From NCBI GenBank assembly GCA_031771865.1, contig JASISA010000009.1, forward strand, positions 558,001 through 622,000: a DNA stretch of 64,000 bases, written 5' to 3'. The notes under the pieces were generated by a model. The model did no database searches and was not told the DNA's origin. It was given only the letters and a program-made list of their open reading frames with translations. Origin of the DNA: Nothophaeocryptopus gaeumannii (Eukaryota > Ascomycota > Dothideomycetes > Mycosphaerellales > Mycosphaerellaceae). The translations under genes and the position numbers were made by a program. Of the stretch, positions 1-10,344 are shown one piece after another. How positions within the stretch are numbered: the first letter of the stretch is position 1; each line of letters opens with the position of its first letter.

Positions 1-1
1 A

Positions 2-597
2 TCCGCATCGGCATTTGAGGGAGACAAAAGTGCGGTATGGAAGACTGTCGACGAAGTTAGAAGGCTCGTCGCTACGGCTATCTTTATAGATACAATGATG
101 CTGTTCAGCCCATCGTCTTTTAGATCATGCTGCGCAGCTAAGCGGATGAGCTGGATGGCCAAAAGCTTCACAACTCGTGATGAAGGAAAGACATGGCGTA
201 CTGCCTCCTTGGCGTCTTTGACGTCAACATGCCCATTTTGTATGGCGAGGGCCTGACCAATGCTTTCATCAGGCTTCAGGCGAAAATTCTTCGAAAACCT
301 AACGACCATTCCGTCTTCATGTGGGAACACTCACATCCTGACAAAGCAAGATATTTGCTGGCTGATACTCCAACCGCGTTCGAGCAATTCGACAAGCTCA
401 GCTACATTACCTTGCCCACAATTATCGGCCGCCGATTTCAACGGTCGGTCTTCTCGACCACGTCCAGAGGTACTGAGATGGAGACGTGCGTCCCTCGGAT
501 ATTCCTTGTTGACTCCGGCCTAACTCGATACTTCCCGTGGCCCCTATTGTTTTCGTCGTGCGGCGATGATGGAGTGTGGAGCCATGCTATCTCCTGA
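2..597 (+). pseudogene. HET (heterokaryon incompatibility) protein, 5'-truncated by window edge and frame-broken
   Basis: The C-terminal half of a HET domain, which in fungi acts in non-self recognition and cell death, can be read in two frames. From position 2 one frame gives a stretch ending in KRMSWMAKSFTTRDE, the usual RMSWA..R.TTR.ED block. From 190 a different frame gives DMAYCLLGVFDVNMPILYGEG and then AFIRLQ, the next conserved HET block. About 5 extra bases around 181-189 (a GAAGG/AAAG slip) separate the two. After the domain, a GLxI-like stretch typical of HET tails is recognisable near 450-500, and then the frame ends at 597; further tail-like residues appear in another frame to about 665. 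The gene begins before the window. Identity as HET is firm; status as a pseudogene is likely but rests on one indel. Confidence 0.75.
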
Positions 598-1714
598 TGG
601 AAATCGACACGTTTCCAAAACGCCTACCTGCTTTCACAGATGCGTCACTCGTCACTCGAAAATACGGTATTGCATGACTGGACGACGAAAACGGGAGAGA
701 CGTTATACTGACAATGCTTGGGTGGCGGAAGTCTCCCGAAGCTTTTCGTGACAAACTCAGAGGAAGAGCTATATCGGCTTCTCAGATCAAGGCCCCTTCG
801 TTTATGAACAGGAAGGACCGGGCTTTGAATTTCACTCGTACGGCTCGCGTATATGCTCGTGCCAATAAAGACACAACAGCACCTCGAGCTTTGCACCACA
901 AATCTGGAATTCACCATAGCGCATCGATCTCCCGCGAAAGACAATCGCGAGGCCGCACCTATGCATCACTGCGCATCAACCGATCTGCCCTCTGCTTTCC
1001 GGGCCTGCAATGTATGAGCGGACTCTCGAACCGTTGCGGCAAAGCTTCACCTACCGAAATGGATCTGCAATCATACACTAGGTGCCCCGGCCTTTGCATC
1101 TTTGAACAGCTTGGAATCGCCGCTGCCTTGCCGTTGGAACCTGGTGCTTTTGGCTTCAAGCACGCCGGTTCATCTGGTCGTGGCTTTCGCGGCAGACGTT
1201 GTCCGTGATAGCTTCCTCGTCTGGACCCGTAGCTGGCCGAGCTGGTTGACTGGGTGTTTGCAGGCATCGGAACACTACGATCAATACCTTTGCGTTACTC
1301 GGGAGCTGAAAAATTCGAATGCGAGTAACTTCTGTTCACTTCGTTATCTGTCGACTATTTAAAGTTGTCGGTCACCGATGCTGAACCTTCGGTAACCTGC
1401 ATCGAATCTGGCCACATTACATTCTCCGCTCTCGAAACTCTTTATGGCTGACAGCTCTTGATATAAAGAAGGAGTAGTCATGGCACCACTATAGACACAA
1501 GCAACGTACAGAGTTTCTTGGCGTTGCGCTAGCATTATGGTAAACTGCCACATCCTTCCTTCCCAGATCCCGAGATCGACTGCCATTCCCCGACGGTCCT
1601 GTAGATGTCAGAGTTGCCTGAATTTCAGTTCGTACTCAAGGGCTAAAAACATACTCCCAACGCTCCAGGTCGTACGGTCGTACGGCCTAACAGCCCGTGC
1701 TCGCATCGCCCACC
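598..1714. other. Degenerate region downstream of the HET relic
   Basis: Short fragments that could be the remains of the HET protein's C-terminal part occur in shifting frames (for example 605-690 and 714-1345), but none is long or convincing. No intact gene is seen. Confidence 0.4.
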
Positions 1715-2161
1715 TCACGCACCGGGAGGAATGTACTTGTCGGTCTTGGTTCGTGAGCTCGATGTCGAAGTTCTTGTCCCCGAGAAAGGTACTGGATCCC
1801 CCCTTTCGACTGGTGCAGGATCGTCTGGAGCTGGTCTTCGAGCTGGCCCTGACGCAGTATCTGGATATGGCGGCGGCCTATGTGTTGACCTTGGTGGGGG
1901 AGGCATAGGATCGTTCGGAAACGGTCTCGGTGGTCGCTTCTGCCGCGTGCTCCGTCTCTTCAACTCCTTCCTTTCCGGTCGATCTCGCTCCTTGCTGCTT
2001 TTCGAGTCGGCGCTGGACCCACTGCTACTCTTCGAGCCACCTGAGCTGGATTTCGTCGTCCTTTTCGCAAACGCATCGAGAGCCTTGTCTGTATACTTGT
2101 TGTCGATTACAGCGTTGATGGCATTCATGCCGAGTACGGCGAAGTGAGGATTCATAGGCAT
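1715..2161 (-). CDS. Hypothetical low-complexity protein (148 aa)
   Basis: The reading frame starts with ATG at 2161. The first ~35 residues are of ordinary composition (MPMNPHFAVLGMNAINAVIDNKYTDKA, split here as a short N-terminal unit), followed by a Ser/Lys run and then a Pro/Arg-rich tail with repeated PPPP and RRPAP-like elements. No domain, signal peptide or membrane segment is visible. The opposite strand is also open over the same span, but its translation is Gly/Leu/Ser-rich shadow sequence. I do not recognise the family; the ordered N-terminus and ATG start favour a real gene. An upstream exon cannot be excluded. Confidence 0.4.
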   Translation of the reverse strand: MPMNPHFAVLGMNAINAVIDNKYTDKALDAFAKRTTKSSSGGSKSSSGSSADSKSSKERDRPERKELKRRSTRQKRPPRPFPNDPMPPPPRSTHRPPPYPDTASGPARRPAPDDPAPVERGDPVPFSGTRTSTSSSRTKTDKYIPPGA

Positions 2162-2230
2162 ATTGATCGATATGCCTTTGGTTGATGAGGCTGTCAGCTT
2201 CCAGCCGTCTCCCCAAGTCGACTGTCATCG

Positions 2231-3487
2231 CTTATGTATCTTGATTGCCCGCATCATCCACAACATGTCAGATTGATCGTCTGTTCGCCATTCCATCATA
2301 GAGCAGTCATCCGACCAGCCAAGCTTGTCCACTGGAGAGCCTCAAAAGTCGGACCCTTGCCAACGCATGGTCCGGAACCACCCGCGACTGGATGAATGAG
2401 AGTGATTGTTACTGTTTCACACCGCCTACAACCCTGTACGCGTTCAATAAGTGGCTCAGAGCTGAGGATCTCCGCAGCGAGCTAAGCTCTTCACGTTTGT
2501 TTCGTTTGTGCTTTGTGTGGTAGCGTCTGTTACTGCTACTGCACCATTCCGCGTGGACGGATTATCTCAGGCATCAGTGGTGGCGAAAGTGCTTCTTCGA
2601 CCGAACTGTTGGGTACGTTCATCAGCGTCACAGCGTTATCACAGTCGACATCTGAAAGAACAAAAACACGATGACTATGACGAAGCATCTCGTTCGTTTC
2701 AGGCGCGCTTTCCGCTGCGATGTCGTTGACTCATTGACATGTTGAGAGGTATCCGGTTCGTTGGTACTGACCGCTGTCTTAAGTCGATATCGTGTTCAGG
2801 GTCCACTGCGATAGTAGAGATCGTTGCAGGTGTTTGATGGAGAAGATGGCGTGGCATGTTCTTGTCGATGCTGGTGAGATGGGGTATGACGATGACTTTC
2901 ACGTGTTCTGAGACAAGTGAAGATATGCACCTCTGGGCGGTAGGGAAGGTTGTCTTGTCCATTTAACACGCTCCACCTCTCATACTGGATGGCTTCATCG
3001 ATCAAAATGGTCTGGCCTTGGTCTTGGTCAGAGCCTTGAGAAGATGCCGATTCTGCCACGATACCCGAGTCTATCCAACCGTTAATAAGAAGCCTGAAGC
3101 CGGCTCAAAACCTTCCTCGGAATACGAAGCTTGAGCTTTGCGAGACCTTACCTCCGTGACGATTCCTCTATGCAGTCCACGGCAGCTGCGGCTCTTCCCA
3201 ACTTCGCCATGCTGTTCCTCGGTCTCGGAACACTCGTTTGCACTACGCGATTGTTCATCCAGAGTATTCAATGAACAACGCGACGGGCTCTGGGGATTGT
3301 TTGCACAATATGTCTCTCACCCCGTCAAGAAAGAGCATGTACAAACGGAACATGTGCAGATAGTTGCTGGCTGTGGGCAGAATGAACGCAAAGAACTGCA
3401 ACGAGCTCAGAAGCTGATTGAGAGCCAACGTGAGCATTGGCATCAGTACTTGCGAGCCGCTTCTGTTCGATCGATTGGAAACTCAAT
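2231..3487. other. Intergenic, no supported gene
   Basis: Only short overlapping open frames without recognisable content. This stretch includes the presumed promoter of the metallopeptidase gene that starts at 3488. Confidence 0.5.
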
Positions 3488-4960
3488 ATGCCTCGCCGTC
3501 GTGATCGTGCTCGTTATCCACCGCGTCGGTCCAAAGTGTGCAAATGGGTGTCCTATGCAATTGGAACCCTGGTCCTGGTATTCTTCAGTTGGCTATTCTG
3601 GCCCACAAGCAAGAATACAGACGCCAAGCCACAATGTTCTAAGCAAACCGACACGTTTATCGACCACGGAGGCTCTCGCCGAAGCCGCATCCTTCTGGCT
3701 CGCCGTAGATTCCTCGAGAATGGCACAATCTTCGACGAGCACGGCAATATGACAGAGATCATGTCCATCGCAAATATCTCGTCGCTGGTCAACATGGAGC
3801 TTTGGCGCACGCCAGGCACAGACATCATTAACAGTATTCAAATCTTCCTGCGTGAAGACCATGTCTACGACATTGATGACGACGATGATATCGTTCACCG
3901 CATATGGCCAAATATCACACGCCGAACAGCACAAGACGCGATACGCAGATACGTCGACGAGTTCTCGCATGCTCACGACAGTTCTTCCAAGAATTGTGAT
4001 CTGGATGCATACTTCGCAGTTGCGGATGGCATGATCCTTGTCAACGACATCTTGAACGCCGTCCTCCTCGCTCATGGGGCTAGAACCGCATCAGACTACC
4101 CGCCACGCTATCAGAACGCCATTGCAAAAGGGCTTCTACAGTCAGGGCCGGGCGGGTTCTATCGTCTCAATAGGTCCACACATATTGATCTGGAAGCAAA
4201 GTACTTCGGCAACCTCACTGACGATAGCAGAAGACGCGTCACAAAGGTCTTCCAAACCGTCAAGGATACTTTTCGGTCAGTCAACTGGATCTGCCAAACC
4301 AACTCCGACTCTCACTGTCTTGATGGGGACTGGGCGTATGTGCCGAGCGAAACGCCCGAATTGGAGGTCTTCACATGCCCACGGCTTGCCACCAACGGGG
4401 CTTCATACTATCGTACATGGGAAGATGAAGGTGAAGCAACACATCGTTTCGATGACAGTTGCAGAGCATTTGTCATCTTGCACGAGATGATCCATCTGGT
4501 CAGCAAGCAAACACTAAACGAGACCCTGCTTCCGCATTTCAGTAAGTTGCAATCGTTTACAAGACAAGGTCTACCAGACTAACTTCCTCTAGTCCCTGAC
4601 CAGAAATACGACGGTGCCGAATTTGAAAAATACCCCGAGAGCATAGCAGGCTACTGCAGCGAGATCTACGGCCCCAAACGCTCTCAAAACCTAGCCAAGA
4701 CACAGCCGTCACTCGCCCTTAGAAATGCGGACAATTATAATTTCTACGCTGTTGATCTCACACTTTGGGCTCTTTTTGGAGAGGGGAAAGTGAAAGACTC
4801 CGCTGAAGACAGTCGGAAAGCGGCGTACATGGATCTCGATTCGTGGTCAAAGAAGGAAGGGAAGATACTAGATTGGGCGATCAAGACGGAGATAAGGAGG
4901 AGGAGGGAGAAGAAAGCTTCGGAAGAGTGGAAGGCGAGGCAGGAACGTGGTGAGACGTGA
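3488..4960 (+). CDS. Membrane-anchored zinc metallo-endopeptidase, aspzincin/M35-like
   Basis: Two exons, 3488-4541 and 4593-4960, joined across a 51-bp intron (GTAAGT..CTAG), give 473 aa. The ATG at 3488 is the first in frame; the open frame upstream lacks ATG. A basic N-terminus is followed by one hydrophobic segment at about residues 20-37 and no cleavage site, so a type II membrane anchor with a lumenal or extracellular catalytic part is likely. HEMIH at residues 332-336 is the zinc-binding and catalytic motif. The second exon supplies a conserved ALRNADNYNFYA block, where aspzincins carry their third zinc ligand Asp. Several N-glycosylation sequons (NMT, NIS, NIT, NRS, NLT) fit a secretory protein. 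Peptide specificity cannot be told from sequence. Confidence 0.8.
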
Positions 4961-5060
4961 TCGTGGAATGTGAGTATAGACAGAACGGTGGGCATTGAGT
5001 CAACGACTGTTGCTAAAGGACACTTTTTGTGCAGGACACTGCTCGCATTAGCCTACTCTA

Positions 5061-6628
5061 TCATACAAACTCTCTATCCTTATCCTCCGTACTATCAACG
5101 TGCTCATCCCCACCTTTCTCCGCCACAGCACCAGCAACACTCCCTGTCTTCAACTCCTCCGCATCCCCAAACATAGCCGCAATCTCCTCCAACGGCACGC
5201 CCCAAGTATCCGGAAAGAAAAACCATATCCCAATACACGTCAAACAGCCCGGAATTATATACGCGAGGAAGTACTTCCAGCTGGCGTTCGCAATACCGGT
5301 AGGAGCTGATTGGAGCCAGACGATGTTCATCAGGCAAATACCAGCCACGCCGAGATTCATGCCTTTCGCTCGAAGGTGTGTGGGGAAGAGTTCGCCTAGA
5401 TATGCGAATTGCGTGCCGTCGAGGCCGCCTTCGTAGAAGATGACGTAGATGAAAAGCATGGCTACTATGGCGCTTATTGCCTACATAAGAAGGTCAGCAT
5501 CCCTCTCATATTCACCCTGAGACTTTTTGGACCTACCGATTGGTTATCTGAAGGTACACTATCCGGCACAAAGCTGGCGATGAGCGCAGCGACAACGATC
5601 AGACAAGCCATACAGCCAGCTAAAGCGCCGGCGATCAATTTTGGTCGCGGCATACGATCGATCACGAAGCAACCCATAACACCTGCTCCCCAAGCGAGCG
5701 TGATCCAGCCTCCTTCGAGCAATAGCTGTCGTTCGGTTGGGTATCCGATCAACTTGTATAGCGTAGGCTGGTAGTTGTTGATGACCAAAATCCCCGAAAA
5801 CTGAATACCCATCGTCGTGCCCAAGCCAAGCAGACTCCGTTTACGATATGAAGGTTTCTTGAACATAGACCAGTAACTACTCGGTAGTCCGCGGTCAATC
5901 TCCAGCTGCTGTGTGATTTGATCCAGTTCGATCTGCGCTTCTCGTGGCGTGTGCAGACGATCGAGGATTCGTTTCGCTTCGTCCACGCGCCCCTTGGCGA
6001 TAAGCCAACGAGGCGACTCGGGTAGGAAAGGAAGCATGCACAACACTATTAAAGGATACACAGCCTGTAGCGCGAAGATGACACGCCAATTGCTTGGGTT
6101 CTTCCAGAAGAAGAGACCGTATCCCGCCCAGATCACGGACATGTATCCGAACAGGAGTGCTGCTCCATGGATGTCTACCAGCATTCCTCGGTTCCTGGGA
6201 GGCACGGCTTCGGTCATGTAAATTGGTACTGCAGACAAGATCATGAATGTTCCAGCTCCAGCGAAGAATCTCCAGACAATGAATTCGTAGGCGTTCGTCG
6301 TGCCGGCCATCAAAGCGGCTGTCACAACTAGTATCACTGCTGGCACGGCGATTGCCACTCGACGTCCGAAATTGTCTGCGAACCAGCTGACGAAGAAGAC
6401 ACCCAAGAAACCTCCTGTCTGGAACAGGCCATTGTATGTTGATTGTAGAGAGACGCCGTCAGAGCGCGTTTCGAGAGCGAAGTAATCCAGGAACTCTGGC
6501 AGGGCCAAGGTTGGAGCAATTGCGGATGATGCATAGCCATAGCTCATGGAACCGAATGAGACCGCGAGGATAATGAAGAAGTTGTAGAGATTAAATTGGC
6601 GGCTGCCGGAGGTGAAGCGTTCGACCAT
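5061..6628 (-). CDS. MFS sugar-type transporter (503 aa)
   Basis: Exon 1 runs 6628-5537 and exon 2 5480-5061, separated by a 56-bp phase-0 intron (GTAGGT..GTAG on the minus strand). The start is the ATG at 6628; the open frame continues upstream to 6733 but the N-terminus MVERFTSGSRQFN fits the family. The protein shows about 12 hydrophobic segments, the sugar-porter NFGRR loop after TM2, LPESPRW after TM6, and a C-terminal PDTWGVPLEEI in place of PETKGxxLEE. It should import a sugar or related polyol at the plasma membrane; substrate is not predictable. The Glu/Asp-rich tail is normal for fungal members. No frame damage, in contrast to the MFS gene at 11.6-13.2 kb. Confidence 0.9.
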
Positions 6629-7369
6629 TGTGGGCAGTGGTACTCTGCCTTCCAGAGGGAAACCCGTCCAACAGATTTCAATCAGTCTTGGAGCAATGCA
6701 AAAAGACGGATACCAGTACCACGAAATGTACAAAAGCTTCCTACCTCCAACTCTTTCTTATGGGCGGAATGCCATGTGGGCGTCTGCGACTCAAACGGCA
6801 GCACTGTCGATCTTCCTGAACTGCTCCGAGGGTATCTCAATACCCCGCGTGGAGAGGATGAAGGGCTTTGGAGGTAGCCGGAATGTTGTGTTGCCGGTGG
6901 AAGAAGACATGATGATGGGGTCCGTCAGATGCGTTCCTTCGACAGACAAGTCCAGGAGATGAAGCTGTGATTGCTGTAGGAGGCTCCCATGGGATTGGTG
7001 ATGGATTGTGGTATGTTTGCCGGCGGCTGTGTTTCCTCATCTCGCTCTTCTTCTTCTGTGATCTTCAAAGGCGTGCAGATGCTTAGTGAAGGCTTCGGGA
7101 TTTGATTCTCGAGCTCCATTCTGTGTGGTGGAAGACAACGCCCGAAAACTAGATGGCGGTGATGTTATCGATGTGGATGAAGACGCCAAAGGCACGATGC
7201 GAGGCGAATGCGTGCCAAGTCTTGTGGCCTCAGGCATGAAATGCTTCGACCTCACCGTGACGTTTGAACAATATCTCTCCATCATATACGAACATTATAC
7301 CTTCGAATGTAACTCCACCGTCACTGGAACTGGCTTGCGAAATTCATGTGACGCCTGAATCCACGCACA
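6629..7369. other. Intergenic region between divergent MFS and Nudix genes
   Basis: No supported gene. It should hold the promoter of the MFS gene starting at 6628 and whatever remains of the Nudix promoter. The short open frames seen on both strands overlap one another and look like chance. Confidence 0.45.
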
Positions 7370-7920
7370 ATGGCAGCTTCCCTCTACGAAAGCCGCCAAT
7401 ACACCTCCTCCCAATTCGTCGAATCCGCCGGCGCCATCCTCTTCAAAGTCTCAACCCGTCAGATCTGCCTCGTGGCACGCTAGTGACCGCAATACATGGC
7501 TTCCCGCCAAAGGCCGACGCAACGTGGGCGAAAGCCGCGCATCAGCAGGAATTCGAGCGGCGAAAGGAGGGACCGGCTTCCAAGGAACATTGCTTCACAG
7601 GAACATTGCTTCCAGTCACTTTACGAACTCGTTGCACACCAGATGAGCGGGAGACTGGATTTATGATGGATGAAGCCCGCGAGGTTCAGAATGTGACGGA
7701 GCCGTTCATGATGACGCATAGAGTCTTGCCGAAGGATACTGGGATTAAGTGGTATGTTGGAGCTATTGACGAAAGCGTTCCTCACGCCCAAGGTGAGGAA
7801 CAATTATCTGCGAAACTTTCCAATTTTGATGAGGTTCCGGACGTCTTGACATATCAACTTGATCGAGATATCGTCGCGAAAGCCATTGAGATTTTCAGAG
7901 CGACTTTTGACGGTAGGTAG
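7370..7920 (+). pseudogene. Nudix hydrolase, broken by frameshift, 16-bp duplication and loss of catalytic glutamates
   Basis: The ATG at 7370 opens a Nudix N-terminus (QFVESAGAILF, then QICLVA) that hits TAG TGA at 7481-7486. One base further the reading resumes with SDRNTWLPAKGRRNVGES, the start of the Nudix box. The box should continue REUXEEXGU, but here reads RAAKGGTGF, so all the metal-binding Glu positions after the first are gone. A 16-bp tandem duplication (AGGAACATTGCTTC at 7583-7596 and again at 7599-7612) then shifts the frame a second time, after which a normal tail follows (LLPVTLRTR, EPFMMTHRVL, KWYVGAIDE) to the stop at 7918-7920. Related fungal enzymes hydrolyse nucleoside diphosphate derivatives; this copy cannot make one. 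Confidence 0.8.
7583..7614 (+). repeat. 16-bp tandem duplication inside the Nudix relic
   Basis: The 14-mer AGGAACATTGCTTC occurs at 7583 and again at 7599, a period of 16. Removing one copy restores the reading frame between the two halves of the Nudix protein, so the duplication is a likely inactivating event. Confidence 0.85.
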
Positions 7921-8465
7921 CGCTTCTGATTCTTGGCTTCGATCTACGGAGGTACATGTAGGGAATGCGAGTCGAAGAAGCTTCATTGCTAAGAAAATAT
8001 ACAAAGCATGATGAAACGCTCTCAGGAACACACTCGATATAACGTTCGTCAAGACAGACCCAAGCCACTGACATCCAGCTCTGTTGCACTCTCCGGAAAA
8101 CCTCGTCGACAAGTGCTTCTTGGGTAGTTGTTAGTAGACCGAAATATATTTCCTGTAGCTTGTCCAGATCAGCGCGACTGAGTGCTCCATGCCCTCCAGG
8201 ACCCAACAGTTGAGCGTACTCGCGGCTTTTCTCACTGAGCTCGTCTTCCGGGACATCCTGGATTGATCTCATTCCGCGAGCGAATTCAACGGTAGTCAAC
8301 ATCATCTGGCCCAGAAGCATTCCATCGGCAATCAGGAACGCAGCCTAATCATCGCAGTAGCGAGCGGAACTCATGATATGGTTGGTGAGCAGAATGTAAC
8401 TGTTCATCTTTTGCTCTGCCACATGGCGCGGGAGTGTTAGCCAATCCTCAGAGATGACATGGCTG
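7895..8465 (-). pseudogene. Possible degraded secreted-type protein with one in-frame stop
   Basis: One minus-strand frame stays readable from about 8500 to 7895 apart from a single TAG near 8345. Before the stop it reads a hydrophobic LLSLAALSISPASS segment and EDWLTLPRHVAEQKMNSYI; after it, AAFLIADGMLLGQMMLTT continues smoothly. Upstream of the hydrophobic part no ATG lies in this frame, although one is close in another frame. The pattern would fit a small secreted protein gene lost by a nonsense change plus an indel. I do not recognise the family, and the frame could be chance. Confidence 0.25.
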
Positions 8466-9194
8466 GAAGCTGGTGAGATTGAAAGTGCTGCCAAGGAGAG
8501 AAGAGGCGTTCATCATAGTCGCGCGTGTCCTCGAGTCAGGGACGCGTTCGGCGATGCTCTGACTTACTACTGTCTGAGGGTAAGAGTTTGACAAAAGTGT
8601 GACGTCGTGTCAATTCTGCTGACAGAAGCAAGCAGTACACAGTGCTTGCCGGCGGAGTGATCGCGGTCTTCGTCGCTGGTGGGCCTCATCAGCAAGGATG
8701 TCGTCACGTGGTGTAGTACTGCATTCCTCGTTCAGTCTGGAGTGCATTGTATTCGCGGAAAGCTCGTGCGGGCTTCATCTCATACACAGACGGCCATCAC
8801 GGAGGAAGTGAGGTCTCTACAGCCGTGTGTTGAAGACGAAGATGTCGGCCAGGCCAACACGGCAGGAGAAGGAGAAGGAGGTGATGCGGCGGGATCGGCA
8901 GTATCCATAGAGATGACGGCAGAGCATGGGGATGGGGATGGGGAAACCGCCAGCCTCTCGCTCCCGCAGAGGGCCAATGCACCTGCCTCACCTGCGACTG
9001 CACCTCTTCCTTCCCAAATCATCTCGACTCCATCTCACCCCCATATCAACTCAATCAACATCCCAACCCCATCAGAAACACCACGCGACGGTATTGATAA
9101 CTCCACGACCCCCGCGACTTCATTCAACCCATCAGTCCAACCTCCAGACGCTTTGCGCCAAGACACGACCTCGAGCCGGCCAACTATAGACAGC

Positions 9195-9966
9195 ATGTCG
9201 GACAACCAGGTCAAGGAAGGCGACCAAGGTATGCTCCCTTTCCGTGTGCGATCGCGTACCTTCATTTGAGCTTCTCGATGCGTTGGACTCGAGAAAACCA
9301 CATCACTGCTCCTAAGCGCCTCATTGGCGCGTCCGCGCAAAGCTGGTCGAGGTCCATCCTGCTTAGTCATCTGCTCACTGCTCGAGCAAGCTGCGCGCGT
9401 CTGTTCTTGAAATGCGAGAACAAGGGCTAACGCGTCTTCCGCGTGCAGTCTCTTGGCAATGGGGCTCAGGCGCTCCCGGTGGCACTGCTGCTGAGGTCAA
9501 GGAGAAGGGCGATGTCACTATGACCACCAAGAACAACAATGAAGTCAAGAAGACTGGTGAGCCTGGCAACCCAGCCGTATATATCGAACGTGATGGCCAC
9601 GACACCGTGAAGAAGGCTTCTGAGCTAGACGTTGAGAAGTCTGCCCATGGCAAGAAAGAGGAGAAGAAAGATGACGAAAAGAAGGAGAACGGTGACAGCG
9701 AGAAGAAAGAGAACGGCGATGCGGACACAGGCGACAAGCGCAAAGCTGAGGACGACGCTGAAGACAAGAAAGAGCAAGAAAGCGATGCCAAGAAGCAAAA
9801 GACTGACGCAGAACCCAAGGAGAACGGCGCTGAAGCCCCCAAGAAGAAGGGTCGACCAGCGAAGAACGGCGGCGCGCCAAAGAAAGACAAGCCGAAGAAG
9901 GAGCCAAAGAAGGCCGCTACTGCAACTGGCGAGCCCCGACGGTCTGGTCGCAATGCGTCCAAGTAG
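9195..9966 (+). CDS. Hva1/TUDOR-domain (DUF2945-like) basic nuclear protein (183 aa)
   Basis: Exon 1 is 9195-9228 and exon 2 9449-9966, with a 220-bp intron (GTATGC..GCAG) and phase 1. Splicing yields GDQVSWQWGSGAPGGTAAEV, the opening of the hypervirulence-associated TUDOR domain, then VTMTTKNNNEVKKTGEP and a conserved AVYIERDGHDTVKKASEL. The C-terminal two thirds is Lys/Glu/Asp-rich and ends in KKKGRPAKNGG and EPRRSGRNASK, close to AT-hook and HMGN-like tails, so DNA or chromatin binding in the nucleus is likely. The frame is also open upstream to 8679 with Ser/Thr/Pro-rich sequence, so a longer N-terminus is possible, but MSDNQVKEGDQ fits the family start. Confidence 0.75.
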
Positions 9967-10344
9967 TCCTAAACGCGCCACAATCCGCCCTTCGCGCACG
10001 CTTCGACAAGCTCCGTCGACGACAGCTGATCGCCATGCCGCGCGCAGACAACTGGTACACGAGATATTCATAAGGAGGCGGATTTATCAATTTGGATGGA
10101 TGGACGGACTGAAGCACATGACGGCGCACGAAGGAAAAGGAGGCGGCGGGAACGGGTTGGGTGAATCCTCGAAAAGCTGGATGATTCCTCGTGTATATTA
10201 ATCCGACTTCCGACTTCGCATGCTGTTTTGCAGGTAGTTAACGTACGTGCGCATGACTCAAATTTTGTTCTTACTGAAGATGCCTCTCCTGGTCAACCTT
10301 AGATGCGCGGTCTCATCTCACTGGCTGGCTTTGTTTGAACCACG
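9967..10344. other. Intergenic
   Basis: Holds the 3' UTR of the Hva1-like gene and the promoter of the next gene. No feature recognised. Confidence 0.5.

Noticed and set aside
1731..2147. Plus-strand frame over the low-complexity protein
   Set aside because: Gly/Leu/Ser-rich shadow of the Pro/Arg/Ser codons on the minus strand; no ATG-based gene features.
2699..3059. Two overlapping minus-strand frames of 87 codons
   Set aside because: Different frames over the same bases, no homology recognised, no splice pattern.
3437..3487. Longer N-terminus for the metallopeptidase
   Set aside because: The extension starts at TTG; the first ATG in frame is 3488, just before a plausible membrane-anchor N-terminus.
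8679..9194. 172-residue N-terminal extension of the Hva1-like protein
   Set aside because: Open frame without stop, but Ser/Thr/Pro-rich UTR-like sequence; the family starts directly before the TUDOR domain. Kept as an alternative only.
9375..9962. Long antisense frame over the Hva1-like gene
   Set aside because: Its Ser/Phe/Leu runs are the complement of the Lys/Glu codon repeats of the real gene.
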